The notes: generated by a model from the sequence alone, not told the origin. A stretch of 64,000 nt of DNA from Polychytrium aggregatum (GCF_025602895.1 NW_026516264.1:1-64000), one strand, 5' to 3'. Counted from the stretch's first letter, positions 1 through 12,081 are shown. A program made the numbers and translations.

Positions 1-492
1 TTATTATTATATTATTATTATTATATTATTTTTTTTTTTCTTCGCTTTTATTTTATATGGCTTATAAACCTAACCATGGGTTTCCAGTCCTCCCAGTCCC
101 CCCGGCTCGAGTCGAACAGATCATGCTGCAAATTACCCAACAAACCTCGAAAGAAAGGTTCGAAAAGTTGTAACGACAATCCTTTTTGCATCCAATCTAT
201 ATTATTGAAGAATTGATAGTGATATATGATATAGTGTGGTATTATTAATCCAATATTGCTGGGACGAGGCTTCGCTATTGTCCATATTCTCCAGTCAACC
301 AAACGGACCAATACACCGCCTGGCAACAGTATCAACAACACAGGACGGCGCCGGACAGCAGCTCGTTGCGGATAAAGAGAAGGCTCGAAGCGAGGGACAT
401 GATCCACAGAAGAGCTAGCACACTGGGATGAGAGTACAAATGACGGACCACGGGAAGGAGAGTGGGAAGCGGGAAATGGAAGCAAAAAAGGC
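1..492. repeat. Inverted copy of the sequence beside the tRNA pair
   Basis: The first 40 bases are a TTA/T-rich simple repeat. From about 300 to 492, read on the minus strand, the sequence matches the sequence downstream of the tRNA pair at 7749-7950, apart from substitutions and a T-rich insertion of about 20 bases in the latter. The two regions are therefore inverted copies that include their tRNA genes. No gene is supported here; the open frames are shadows in both copies. Confidence 0.7.
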
Positions 493-564
493 TAGCATCG
501 GGAGGTTTCGATCCTCCGACCTCAGGGTTATGAGCCCCGCGCGCTTCCACTGCGCTACGATGCT
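493..564 (-). tRNA. Initiator tRNA-Met (CAT), copy A
   Basis: A 72-base cloverleaf on the minus strand, with a perfect seven-pair acceptor stem (AGCATCG with CGATGCT) and discriminator A. The D arm is GCGC/GCGC, the anticodon loop is CTCATAA and the T loop is GATCGAAAC. The A1:T72 first pair and the A-type T loop mark the eukaryotic initiator rather than the elongator. A T-run follows on the minus strand, as expected for a Pol III terminator. It is identical to the copies at 4501-4572 and 7677-7748. Confidence 0.95.
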
Positions 565-572
565 GAAGTAAT

Positions 573-655
573 TGACGAGAGTGGGATTCGAACCCACGCC
601 TCCGGAGAGATCACGGCCTTAACGTGACGCCTTAGACCAACTCGGCCATCTCGCC
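573..655 (-). tRNA. tRNA-Leu (AAG), copy A
   Basis: A class II tRNA of 83 bases including the discriminator. The acceptor stem is GGCGAGA with TCTCGTC (one G:T pair), the anticodon stem is TCACG/CGTGA with loop TTAAGGC (anticodon AAG), a long variable arm follows, and the T arm is GTGGG/CCCAC with loop TTCGAAT. It lies eight bases upstream of the initiator tRNA in the same orientation, so the two may be co-transcribed. Confidence 0.95.
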
Positions 656-949
656 TTGTTTGCTATTACAGTAAAATAAATATATAAACATTATAAAATC
701 TACAGAAGACCGCCACCATCACCCCAGTGCTCACCGCGCGTGACTTTCTATTTTCAAGCTCTCGTGCATCACACTTTCATCTTTCATTTTTCACCCTGTG
801 TTTCTTTGGACAGCACCCCCCCCCAAGTTCAAATCCTTTGAGCTTCCGTATATGCTGAAGCGTATCCGCAACATCCCAAACAATTCAGCCCAATCAATAT
901 ATAATAAGTGTCGATCCAAATGCCTTTCCAGGCACTGGCACTGGCACTG

Positions 950-1473
950 GCCTTACTAACCAGGACAGTTTATAATCATCACTGCAGCTCCCTGTCTCTT
1001 GGGGAGCTGTTTGCGGAGGGGCGGCGATGTCAAGCTTTGCCTAACTCATCCGTCCAGTGAGAGTTTGGAATCTGCAACTCTAACTTCCATGTGCTGACAT
1101 GTGCTGACATATGCCTGTGAAACTGTTTCCTCAGGCCCCTATTGTCGTGCATGGCTCATACGACCGATTGGCGCATACGAATGATTGGCGTCCACAACAG
1201 ACACTGAGCTGCGATGTCACCCAACACCGCCACGACATTCAGCCAGATCGCTGGTCTGTTGTTGAGGATTCGTTCGCGACTGGCACACCATTTGCTCAGT
1301 TTTCCTGGTCGATGGTGACTGGTCTTGCGGGCACTCGAGCCAGCTTGGGGGGTGTGCCGGTTGCAAGCCCGATGTACGTGATGCCTTCGCGAATCGTCGT
1401 GGGGTGTACGTACTTGTCAAGACGGTCGTCGGCTCGGACATATTCCGACGCATGTTTCCTGTTCACGGGTATT
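950..1473. repeat. Dispersed repeat, copy 1
   Basis: This segment matches 3007-3532 in direct orientation, offset by about 2059 bp, with long identical blocks (for example the interior around 1111-1350) and more divergent flanks. A perfect 12-base tandem, TGTGCTGACATG-like, lies at about 1090. Open frames run through both strands but differ in length between the copies, so no intact protein is supported. The class of repeat is not recognised. Confidence 0.8.
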
Positions 1474-3006
1474 TGAGGGAAGACTCGCCTGTAGTCGTCA
1501 TATACCTGCCTCATCTCGAGCGCCTGTATGCCTCACGACCCCATCCAGGCTCAGCTTTTGATATCTGTCTTCCTGCCGTTTGCACCAGTTAGGACTGGCA
1601 ACAAAGATCACCCATCACCTCGTCGCCTCTTGCGTTATTAATAAACACTCTGTTGTTCCCAATGACGATTTCGACGCAATTGGTAATATACCCTCTGTTC
1701 AAGTCGATTTTCATTCACCAAAATTTATCGGACACATTCTATCCCATTTGAAACATCGTCTACTCAGAACAATATCCCCATACTGTTACGTGGACTCTGG
1801 CGGAGGGGAGGGGTAACCTAAGGCCTGTAGTCACCGTGAAGATACGTATATTGGCGAGAACAACAAGATAACGAAGGACAGGGGAGACAAGGGGCTCGGA
1901 GGGTCGAAGGCTATATAGGAGAGGCAAGCAAGGAGAACACATGGCCTGGGTTCCAGGCAGGTGTGGCTTAGGGTTGTAACACATACAGTCGCAAATCAAA
2001 TATATTATTACACTCTTCCGTGTCCAGTTTCTAGCTTTCGTATCGATTTATCAAAAAGATATTTCCGCCAAGGTCAATGGAATACCACTCAGTCGCAGTC
2101 CGAGTCCTTGCACAAGACACATTGTGGGTGAACTAATTTTTGGTGGGATACCACCATTTAAAACTGATCTGCGTAGCTGCGACGATGATCATTCAAGCGG
2201 GGATCGGCTTATGATCTTCAGTAATTACCAATTTATATAAGCCTCGAACATTCGGCGTCCTATGGTTATCAGTATACTGCATATCATATTGAGATCTGTA
2301 AAGCTGCAGTATGTTCAGTACATAAATAAATGCAATACAACACAATACACATGTAAATACGATTTTACACAAAATCAGAAGTGTATGAATAAATATTGAC
2401 ACGCAAAAAGGGCACATATCAATGTTAAAACCGACCTTCAAACACTCCTGACTCAGAGCTCACAAACTGCACTTTGGCTTCTTATGGTGGAATATTGCGC
2501 TTAATTTTAATTTTAATTTTCTGAACTGCTTCTATACCGATACTGACAAAGTATCGATTTATGACTGCTTTTTACTAATGCATAAATACCCAAGGCTTCG
2601 ATCAAATATCTACTTAAGGTAGTACTACTCCTTGATTTAGGCAAACTACTTGGGTTTGAAAGAATGGTGAAGAGAGAGGCTTATCGGGAAGCTTATGTAA
2701 TATAACTCACCAGGCTGGATAGTGAAACAGCGACTTTCCACACATTGCCCAAAATTATTACAATTTACCCGCATTTCTCCACACCAATCGAGTTCCTCTT
2801 TCATGGTCAGCTTGTATCTTTTATTTTACTTTTCAAATTAACTAGCCAATTAACGCTTGGCGAGGACGTTTAAACTACTTTTGGCATTACTACATTTCGA
2901 CCCTGCTTGAGAAATTAGATTCGGAATCTGATGCTGAGAATAGTCAATGGGTGGGTCTTTATTAAGACTTGCCTTAGCGTCCCTGGCGGGCTCTGGCACT
3001 GGGTGT

Positions 3007-3532
3007 TGGTCTTACTAACCAGGACATTTTACAACCACCACTGCAGCTCCCTGTCTCTTGGGGAGCTGTTTGCGGAGGGGCGGCGATGTCAAGCTTTGCC
3101 TAACTCATCCATCCAGTGACAGTTTGGAATCTGCAGCTCCGACCTCCATGTGCTGACATGTGCTGACATATGCCTGTGAAACTGTTTCCTCAGGCCCCTA
3201 TTGTCGTGCATGGCTCATACGACCGATTGGCGCATACGAATGATTGGCGTCCACAACAGACACTGAGCTGCGATGTCACCCAACACCGCCACGACATTCA
3301 GCCAGATCGCTGGTCTGTTGTTGAGGATTCGTTCGCGACTGGCACACCATTTGCTCAGTTTTCCTGGTCGATGGTGACTGGTCTTGCGGGCACTTGAGCC
3401 AGTTTGGGGAGTGCGCCGGTTGCAAGCCCGATGTAAGTGACGCCTTCGGAGATCCTCGCAGGGTGTACATACTGCTCGAGACGGTTCTTGGCTCGGACAC
3501 ATTCCGACGCATGTTTCCTGTTCACGGGGACT
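3007..3532. repeat. Dispersed repeat, copy 2
   Basis: Direct repeat of 950-1473. A minus-strand open frame of 181 codons crosses its right edge (3355-3900) but is not conserved in the other copy, so it is probably a remnant or chance frame. A transposon fragment is the likeliest origin, but I see no terminal repeats or diagnostic domain. Confidence 0.75.
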
Positions 3533-4409
3533 TTGGGACTATTGGGTCCAGGCTTTATGCGCGCTCCACCAGGTTTGGGAGGGAAACCTCTGACCCGCCA
3601 GAGGAACATTCTTCGGGCTTGAGCGGCTGATATCACTGGCATCCGCGCGGTCAGGACAGGGTCTCCATCCCATTTGTAGGTGCCTGCGATCGACATTACC
3701 TTGCTTGATTTCCTTCCTTTTCGTAGAGGCGCATAGTCATTGCCTTTTTGATGGGAACGCCTGTTCTTGTCCTGATGCTGAGAATAGTATGTACAGGAGG
3801 AATACAGAAACAATGTGTGCTCTATGTATGTACTTTCTGTTGGTATATTTTTTATTATGCGAGAGATTCTTTTTATCCGCATAAAAACTTCTATACACAC
3901 ACACGTAATAGGGATTAAGCCACACCCACCCAGTAGCGAAAGCTCTGGGAACCAAGTTCAATTCTTTGTTCAGAATAACTCAGCTGAATCTGGCGTGAGC
4001 CAGAAACCTTCCTGTGGAGATGCCTGTAAGCTCTCTATGTGGCTACCGAAGTTAGTTCCATCGAAAAATTGATTTCTCAAGTGTCACGTAGACATTGATG
4101 GCTTGCATACTTGCTTCCGCCCTTTGGGAATATGAAAATAAATATACTATTAATAAATTACGTAATATGGATGCAGAAGCCTCATCACAGCAACATCGGT
4201 TCTATGTAAGCCATAGAAAACACTCTGAGGAATTTGCTGCGATAATCTGTAACATTTTATAATATTTGCTTAGAATGAAATACTGGGGTCTACAGTTTGT
4301 GAGACCCCAACGACTTGTGCACGACAGCGAAAGCAAATGTGTGATCGGGGGAGGCTTGATCTGGTATTATCAAATAGTTTATATTTTTAATTTTTTTAAA
4401 CGATCTCAA

Positions 4410-4492
4410 GGCGAGATGGCCGAGTTGGTCTAAGGCGTCACGTTAAGGCCGTGATCTCTCCGGAGGCGTGGGTTCGAATCCCACTCTCGTCA
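4410..4492 (+). tRNA. tRNA-Leu (AAG), copy B
   Basis: Identical in sequence and fold to the tRNA-Leu at 573-655, on the plus strand: acceptor GGCGAGA/TCTCGTC, anticodon AAG, long variable arm and T loop TTCGAAT. It is the upstream member of a Leu/iMet pair. The sequence immediately beyond this pair does not resemble that beside copies A and C. Confidence 0.95.
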
Positions 4493-4500
4493 CTTGCTTC

Positions 4501-4572
4501 AGCATCGTAGCGCAGTGGAAGCGCGCGGGGCTCATAACCCTGAGGTCGGAGGATCGAAACCTCCCGATGCTA
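4501..4572 (+). tRNA. Initiator tRNA-Met (CAT), copy B
   Basis: A 72-base initiator tRNA starting eight bases after tRNA-Leu. The A1:T72 pair, CAT anticodon and GATCGAAAC T loop are the same as in copies A and C. A TTTTTT terminator follows at about 4576. Confidence 0.95.
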
Positions 4573-7500
4573 GCCTTTTTTGCTATTTTTCTCTTCCACT
4601 ACTCGATTGCATCAATTTTATCGATACTTTTGCTGTCCTGGGATGGGTTTAATAAAAATCCTCATTCAGACACCCCATATTGTAATTATTCAGAATTTGA
4701 CGACTGGACGATGAAGTACGCTTCCGAACCGAACAGCAAATCATATGTTTTTGAATATGGACATCGACATATTCTGACTATCTCATCATTCATCAGATAT
4801 TTTATAGATGCTTTATCTAATCATATTTTCGTTTTGATTCCGTTTGCTGACCGCGAACTCCACCGGGGCAGATGAGCAGCCGGGAAAATATTCGCAGCAA
4901 TACCTTCATGAAAACAAAAAATAGTTCCCGAACTATCAATATGGCTTAAAAATCGGTCAGTCGAGCTGACAGTGAATGAAATGACTTGCCCAGTTATTCA
5001 TTAGATTTTTGACATCAAAAAATTGATAGACTCGATAAATATCGAAGTTGTGGAGGCTCAAGATTGCGATCGCGCGATCGAATTAGTTCCTAATCAGAAT
5101 ACGTAGAGAATCAGCCTAGCAAGCACATCGTACCTCTGTTTTTAATGCGTTCGGCCTATGTCTATAATCTGGCAATCACTACTCCTACATTATATTTTTT
5201 CAGTGCCCTACACAATCATTTAACCACGCGCTGTTGTGTTATCTAGGCTAGTGACAGGCTGCTTTGGGAGTAAGGCTTCGACCAAAGTCGTCAAAGCTTG
5301 AGCTGAATGTCGACTGGTTCAGCACTCGGTCCAATCTCAATATGTTTTATATATCAATCTGTTGTTCAGGTTACTTGGGTTTTCCATATTCGACAGAATA
5401 GTCTTCTATGAACAGGTGTCGCATCAACCCATCGGAGCGATGATGCTCGAGCTAGACAAGATATTGCCAGCCGATCTTTGATCAACCCGTGACCCAAGAA
5501 ATACCCAGTCAGGCTGATCAAGCGTGGGAGAATCGCAGACTCAAACGCATCTTCAGTTTGTAGTATCGGTGGTATTTTAAGGTACTCTGGTACCAGATTG
5601 CTATGAGATTGAGTGGACTCGTCAGGATGATGGGACTATGCTCGAGGCGCATTACTCCACCGCGCACGGCTCATGAAGCTTCAAAGTACAACTTCAAGGT
5701 ATTCACGCGTAACCCGATCCTTTAATTGTCATTTTATATTGGGAACCACTCAGGATAATCCAGATCAACAGGGTAACGTCCCCCCAGCATGGTTAATGGC
5801 TTTAAAAACGCGAAAGGATTACGGTACTTCTGTGTTATTTTGGCGCGAATAGGCTTAAGCTATATTATCAAATTAAATTTGAACGCGGAATCGAGGGCGC
5901 TGCGCGCCAGCTTCCAGATATTGATTTAGTCCAAGTAAACATTACCTGAAAATTATGGAGGCTGCTAGTAAGCATATTTGGGGCACATGGTCACCGGAAC
6001 AAATCCGAGTTTCCGCCCCCCCCCCTAATGGGAGGTCTATATTCTTTTTCTTTTCCGGACCACCACGCCGACAAGCAAACGGACCTGCATTCATACAGCC
6101 CTAAACCCATAAAATTGGGTTCCTCGAGTATTTTGGCGCTATTATTGATGTCACCGTATTTTTGCATCGATGGAAAATGTGACGGCCGGCACGCCGCCAC
6201 ATGTGCGCGGCAGGCTGACACTGCCCCGTCCTCTTGCTGGGCTGGGCCTATAAAAGGGCACTCCGCCCTCCCCGGGACAGGCCCAGCAAGAGGAGTCTTC
6301 TGTTTTCATCCGTCTGAATATACTTCTCGCTCCAAGGCACCGTCCCCGTCCCAGCTCCGTACCCGTCCGTTACAGAAAACCCCGAACGAATGGTGGTCAG
6401 GACGAAGAGAGCAGCGCCCAGCATGTCCAAGCTGGCTTGGCCATCGGAAACCTTCGGTCAAGTCCCCAACAATCACATATCGCATGTTCCCGTGATTCAT
6501 GACGGGATCTGGCTTTGCCCTCGATGCCATCCCGGAAATGAAACGGGATGGCTCCACAGGACACAGACATTCTGCCTGAGCCAGCTGTCTCGCATAGTCC
6601 GCGCGACATCACACGAAGCACCATACCACTACTGTGGACTGCCCATAACAACAGGAAGATTGCATTTATTACCTGTTTCATCAGCAGCAATCAAGGACCA
6701 ACCATACTTTGAAAAGTTCCACTACAGTGACGTTAAGTGAGGCCTGGCCTGTTCATGTAAGTACAGGAGCGCCGCATTTTTGATGATCATAACCTTCGAC
6801 AAGGACAGTGATTCGACCACGGGATCCACAAATCCGATCGGTCAAACCATTCATGCTGACCCCTAATGCACAGTCATTATCCAAGCACGGAAATCAGTCG
6901 ATGTACTCATTCGCGCTGAGAACAAAAACGGAGAGAATCTGAATCAAGTTCGGACCAAACCATTCCACGCAGACTATACATCGGAACAGTATGGTCGAGG
7001 ACAGAGGTTTTCTCGGATATTCACAGTTTATATCATATCTGCACTAAAACAGAGATACAACGGCAAAATCGAGGTAGAAATCGGCCGATAACACGCACCG
7101 GCTTGCATAGATGAGGATGAAGCCTTGAACGCCCAAGCGGGAGCCATAGAAATATTATTTGACGGATCAAGTTCGAGACCGAAGGTGTCAGGCCCATTGT
7201 TCTGATACACACCAGGAAAGATTTACAAGCTAGAAAGCGAGAAACTCATCATGTAGCAGGCCCTAATAGTCCTGCCAACTAATATGAAACATATTTTTCA
7301 CGACCTGAAATAGGGACTCGCTGAATGGACAGTCCGACCCAGCAAATCTTCCGGGGTGGGACCCGTGGGCCACTCAAATAGTCCAAAATGTGTCGAAATG
7401 CGGAAAACCCACGGGGAACTGATAAATATAATACGGCCGCAGAGACAGAATACAATATATTGATAAAAACAGGTTCGGAGCGGCCATAGGGCTGAGCTGT

Positions 7501-7585
7501 TATATGAGTGACAGAGCCTATGGTTCTATGGAAACTGGATCGATAGAATTGGGATGATATTGTATATATTGTTGATCGAAATCAA
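4573..7585. other. AT-rich region without a recognisable gene
   Basis: Short open frames only, none with a recognisable domain. A C-run at about 6017-6025 and a TATA-containing inverted repeat at 6230-6293 (listed separately) are the only structured elements I could identify. Confidence 0.5.
6230..6293. promoter_or_regulatory. TATA box between arms of a perfect 13-bp inverted repeat
   Basis: CCTCTTGCTGGGC at 6230-6242 is the exact reverse complement of GCCCAGCAAGAGG at 6281-6293. Between the arms, at 6249-6256, is TATAAAAG. The arrangement resembles a promoter or long terminal repeat with a regulatory palindrome. No convincing downstream coding region follows, so it may be the relic promoter of a transposable element. 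Confidence 0.45.
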
Positions 7586-7668
7586 GGCGAGATGGCCGAG
7601 TTGGTCTAAGGCGTCACGTTAAGGCCGTGATCTCTCCGGAGGCGTGGGTTCGAATCCCACTCTCGTCA
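7586..7668 (+). tRNA. tRNA-Leu (AAG), copy C
   Basis: Third identical copy of the tRNA-Leu(AAG), on the plus strand, with the same class II fold. The internal A and B box regions are intact, so it should be transcribed by Pol III. Confidence 0.95.
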
Positions 7669-7676
7669 ATTACTTC

Positions 7677-7748
7677 AGCATCGTAGCGCAGTGGAAGCGC
7701 GCGGGGCTCATAACCCTGAGGTCGGAGGATCGAAACCTCCCGATGCTA
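7677..7748 (+). tRNA. Initiator tRNA-Met (CAT), copy C
   Basis: Third identical initiator tRNA, eight bases after tRNA-Leu and followed by a TTTTTTT terminator. Its downstream flank to about 7950 is shared with copy A in inverted orientation, showing that A and C belong to one segmental duplication larger than the tRNAs. Confidence 0.95.
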
Positions 7749-8738
7749 GCCTTTTTTTGCTTCCATTTCCCGCTTCCCACTCTCCTTCCCGTGGTCCGTC
7801 ATTTGTACTCTCATCCCAGTGTGCTGGCTCTTCTGTGGATCATCGTCATTTTTTGTTTTTGTTTTTGTCCCCTCGCTTCGAGCCTTCTCTATCCACAACG
7901 AGCTGCTGTCCGGCGCCGTCCTGTGATGTTGGTACTGTCGTCTGCTGGTGTGCTTGTGGCCTCAATCTCGGCAAACTGCTCCGTCACCGCTTCGATCGTC
8001 AGCCTTCGAGTATTTCTCGATCTGCTCTCTACATCTCGTCGGCTTCATACCAACATCACGTCTATGCTTCACTCTTGGCAATTTTGATCCTGTCAGTTTG
8101 TTGGTCTGAGCTGCATGGCCCACGCGGCCCACTACGGCCTCGGGCAAGCAGCCGTGGATTCTGCGCCGTTGGGCTCTGTGCTCCGTCTCATCCCTTGCCT
8201 GTTTGGGCTGACCTGTCGGTGCTCCAATCCGCCTGTCGATCTTTGCCCTTCGTCGCTCTCCTCTGGCTGCCGTTGCTCGTCCCTCCGACACCCGCTCCAG
8301 CCTGCTGGCCTTTCAATCTGAAGCAGATTTGGTCGGTACGCAATCGCTTTTGGCCCATTGGATCGACCCTTTGTCTTAGCCAGATCGGCTGCCGTTGCCA
8401 ACTTTCACTGTCCAAATCCCCGGCCTTGCCCAGTTTATTCGAGCCGGCATCTCCGACATGGAGTCGCTCTCGCATCGACCCATTCTCTCTGGTTTGGCCT
8501 TTACACTTGCATATCTGTATCCTTGTGGTCATATCCTCTCGTCTTTATTCAACCGCGACCATGTCGATTGAGTCCCAATCTCACCCAAACATCATCGGTC
8601 TGGTGGCTATCCTGTAGCAATCACCTCGCCGTGTGCCGAGCTCTTCGGTCATCCCTGTCCTGCTTTCTCTGACCGCTTCTCCTGCCAAAGACTTGTCCCT
8701 GTGTCTCAGCGCTCTCATCTGCACTTCCAAAATCGATC
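7749..8738 (+). other. Pyrimidine-rich region between the tRNA pair and the RING gene
   Basis: The first 200 bp belong to the duplication shared with 300-492. The rest is CT-rich. A 308-codon open frame (7691-8617) starts inside the initiator tRNA, lacks any recognisable domain and has no support as a gene. The stretch probably contains the promoter and 5' leader of the RING gene at 8739. Confidence 0.4.
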
Positions 8739-10119
8739 TTGCTCCCAACAGTGGTCATAATGTCGGGCTCGCCATCCATATCTCCATCTCCATCTCCATC
8801 TCCATCTCCATCCATATCTCCATCTCCATCTCCATCCATATCTCCATCCATATCTCCATCTCCGTCTGCATCTCCGTCGTCAGAGTCGAGGCCCTTGTAT
8901 CCCAGCACCTCTCCTCCGATTCCCTTGCTCCACACCCTTCCCCGACAGTATGCCTCCCTGCTGCCCTCCCTTGATTCGTCCGACTCCTCCGCTCACACAG
9001 CGGAAATTCCAATGATCGAAGTCCCCAATGCCTCACCTTCATTTCCTGCCGAATGTCCCATTTGTCTTCATCCGGTTGACAATTTGGCCTTTGTCGATCC
9101 CTGCTTTCGTAAGTGTTTTTCCGTCTCATTCATGACTGTCTTTTGGCTTCATCTGTTTAACCCTCCGTGTTCTCAGATTCATTCTGCTATTTCTGCATCG
9201 TCACTTGGGCCCGACGAACGCCGCGCTGTTGCCCCCTCTGCAAGCAGAGTATTGTGGCTATTCTCTACAACATCCAGTCCTCTAGTTCCTATCTTCGGGT
9301 GCGTCAACTCGCAACTTCTGTGGATCAGTCATATCTGTGTTCTTTCGTGTGCTTCATTTCTCACAACTCTCTCCCCACTTCAGCAAGTCTTTCCGGATCT
9401 GGAACGTCCACGCATTCGATCTTCTCCTTATCGGCCACGACGTCCTCCTATTGGCCGTTCGCATGCATTCCCTCCGACCCTCATCAATGGCCAGTCGTCC
9501 ATCAACGACCCGTCATGCTATCGACGACGCATATATGACGATAAAGAGATGGCTCCACCCGACATCATATCCGCGACGGGTCGCAAGCTTCGCGACTCGA
9601 GTATGTGCTCATCACCCTGTCCTCGTCGCTGTCTTCCGCCGATGTTCTTATTGTTGGAAACATTCTCCGATTTTATGACTCATTTAGCCCCCAAGGCTTT
9701 GGAGAAGTCGCCTCCGCTCCTTGCCCGACTCAGACCGTGGATTCGGCGGGACTTGAAGATTCTCCTCGAATCGGAAAGCGTCGATTTTGTTACCGAGCTT
9801 GTGCTTGGAATAATCAAAGCGTAGGTTCCGTGTGAGCATGACGCTCTACCATCGTCGTTTTCCTCGGAACAAATCATTCAATTCTTCTGTGTCCAGGCAT
9901 TCCATCGAATCATCTGCATCGCTCGACGCCCTTCGTCCCTTTCTCCATGATGCCGCTCCAATCTTTATGCGCGAGCTCCAGCTCTTCGCGAGCTCACCCT
10001 TTGACATGAAGGCTCACGACGATTTGCGCAAAGCGATTCGACAAGCCAGTTGCTCCTCAGACCAGTCTGTAAGTGCCGCCTCGCCGCTCGGTTTCAGAGT
10101 CCGTGTTGCTTCGGACTGA
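8739..10119 (+). CDS. Topors-like RING E3 ubiquitin ligase
   Basis: Start at 8739, or the second Met at 8760. An N-terminal Ser/Pro run is encoded by a CATCTC-type simple repeat. Intron 1 (GTAAGT at about 9110 to CAG at about 9176) joins CPICLHP...DPCF to HSFCYFCIVTW...CCPLCKQ, completing a C3HC4 RING of the Topors/ICP0 type. Further introns are read at about 9300-9390 (GTGCGT..CAG), 9602-9690 (GTATGT..TAG) and 9822-9897 (GTAGGT..CAG), each keeping frame. After them the motifs YRRRIYDD, PWIRRDLKILLESE and FMRELQLFASSPFD follow, resembling the C-terminal region of Topors-like RING proteins. The last exon may end at 10119 or splice again at GTAAGT at about 10069. The expected role is ubiquitin transfer, probably nuclear. 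Confidence 0.75.
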
Positions 10120-10466
10120 AGATGATGCCCCTCTCATCCAACTGATCCTGTCCCACTTTCTAGTCCCGTCTCGAGAACCTTGGTGTCCCGTCGAGTTCTC
10201 CGAGTTGACCAGCGAAGGCCACAGCCATCGTCGTCCATAGATCCTTGGGGCCCTTGCCTCCAATGACTCCGGCTCTCATCTCCAGATCACCAACTTGCAC
10301 CCGCCGCCTTGTCACACGTAGATTTTTTTTTTCTGGCTGCCCCAACCCGCCTCTGTCCTGGCGGTTTTCGCCCTCATCGCGCTGCTATATCAGGCCGTCT
10401 TCGTCGTTGCCCCCCCTCGAGTCTGCGTCGCTCGCTGCTTGTAACCGGCTTCGTAAAATATCTCAC

Positions 10467-12081
10467 ATGGAAGCTTACCTCGTCGATGCCCAGGAGTGGG
10501 CCCATCAATCTGTCCGCTACTTGACCAGCAAGGCTCCCGTTGATCTCTTCATCGATCTGGGCAGGGCGGTCGACCGTATCGCGCTTCCGGCACTCAAACC
10601 TGTCGATGACTGGCTCAACAGGGCCGGATCAGCCATTGCACCCCAGGGACTCCCCTATTTCCTGAAGTTGTTTCGATCCCGTTTCTCCGTCCATGCCAAG
10701 TACCTTCCTCTCAAGAGCGCCTCGCTCGTCCTGGTCGCCGTGCTCCTCTACTTCCTTATCGTCATGATCGGTGTCCTTGTGATGAAGCTGCTGCCAAAAT
10801 TCCAGGCTCAATCGTTGATGCTCGCCCATAACCTGTTCTTGCTCACTCTGAGCGCATACATGGGCTACGGTATCATCACCGAGGCCTTCAAGCATGGTTA
10901 CAGCCTGTTTTACAATGCCCCTGATGAATCTTCGGCTGGCCGACAGGTATGTGCGCCACTTGCCAAGCGGTGTACTTTTGGGAACTTGTATCCAACCGCC
11001 GGCCCTTGAATCTGTAGGCATCCGGAGTTTGATGGATCACATTCGGCGATCTTGATACGATCGAATCTAACACGAGCGCACCCACTCTCGACAGATGGCC
11101 AAGTTCATTTGGCTGTAGGTATCTTTGGTGGCTGTCCCGACTTTTTGTGGCGTGCTCCCCCGGCTAACAGCGTGTGCTCCCCAGGTTCTATTTCTCCAAA
11201 GTATTCGAGTTTATCGACACAGTAAGGGCAACATCGGTCTGCGCTGTAGCCGTGTGCCAAGAGAATCCCTTTGCTGCTTAGCTAACTGCCTGCCTGCTGT
11301 CATTGGCTCGGAATTTGCGCTAGTTCATCATGGTCCTCAAGAAGAACAATCGCCAAATCTCCTTTCTGCATGTCTATCACCATTCCACCATCTTTATCAT
11401 CTGGTGGCTTGCCGTTCTCCTCCAGCCAACGGGGTCATGTAAGCCCGCTCTCAGTTGTTCTCTTTGCGCCTGTCCTGTCGGGCAGAACTTGCATGGTCTA
11501 TGGATCGCTATCATGGGCTATCGTGATCTGCAGCGGCGTCTCACTGATCGGTTACTTGCATTTTTTTGACAGCGTACTTCTCGGCCGCCTACAACTCCCT
11601 GATCCATGTTGTGATGTTGGTCGACGTTCCTCGCCTGTTGATGCTCCGTCCGACTCGCTGACTGCCTATGTACATCTGTCTACGTCCGAGTTACTGATAC
11701 GATGAGCACTCACCTTTCCGACTTAGGTACGGATACTACTTCCTCTCCGGAATCGGCGTCAAGTCAGTCTCGCTTATCAAACGATACATCACCGTGATGC
11801 AGATGACTCAGTTCACCCTGATGATGATCCAGTCGATTGTTATCATGTACCACACTTTCCCTCAAATCGTGGATCTGGCCAGCTGGACCATCCGCCACAC
11901 CCGGGACCAGTTCAAAGCCGATCCTCGAGTCGACATCAGCTTCTGGCTGGCGGCCCTGTTGTGCGTGTACATGTGGTCGATGCTGGGCCTGTTTGGCAAC
12001 TTTTTCATCCAAGAAGGCAAACGCCAACGAGCTCTTCGTGGTCAGGCCAAACATCAGGCAAAGACCAAGAAGACCAAGTAA
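10467..12081 (+). CDS. ELO-family very-long-chain fatty acid elongase
   Basis: Six exons: 10467-10946, 11097-11116, 11185-11221, 11324-11438, 11573-11615 and 11727-12081. They sum to 350 codons with all phases closing. After splicing the protein has the ELO signature FYFSKVFEFIDT, then HVYHHSTIF (the HXXHH metal-binding box) and YNSLIHVVMYGYYF, with several hydrophobic segments and a Lys-rich C-terminus typical of ER retention. ELO enzymes condense malonyl-CoA with long acyl-CoAs in the ER membrane to supply fatty acids for sphingolipids. A ceramide synthase lies 10 kb away but the two are not adjacent. I chose ATG 10467 because translation from the upstream in-frame ATG at 10245 gives a low-complexity leader unlike the family. 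Substrate chain length cannot be read from sequence. Confidence 0.9.

Larger units (their letters stand above)
656..4409. other. AT-rich, gene-poor region
   Basis: No supportable protein gene. It contains two copies of a roughly 520-bp dispersed repeat (listed separately), runs of C and A/T, and short frames without recognisable domains. Base composition is clearly more AT-rich than in the gene-bearing part of the window, which fits a transposon-derived or intercalary heterochromatic stretch. Confidence 0.6.

Noticed and set aside
1111-1476. Possible secreted peptide gene in the dispersed repeat
   Set aside because: The frame is interrupted at a different point in the second copy (3170-3397), so it is not maintained as a protein.
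7691-8617. 308-codon open frame beginning within the initiator tRNA
   Set aside because: It overlaps a confident tRNA gene, part of it lies in a non-coding duplication shared with 300-492, and it has no domain.
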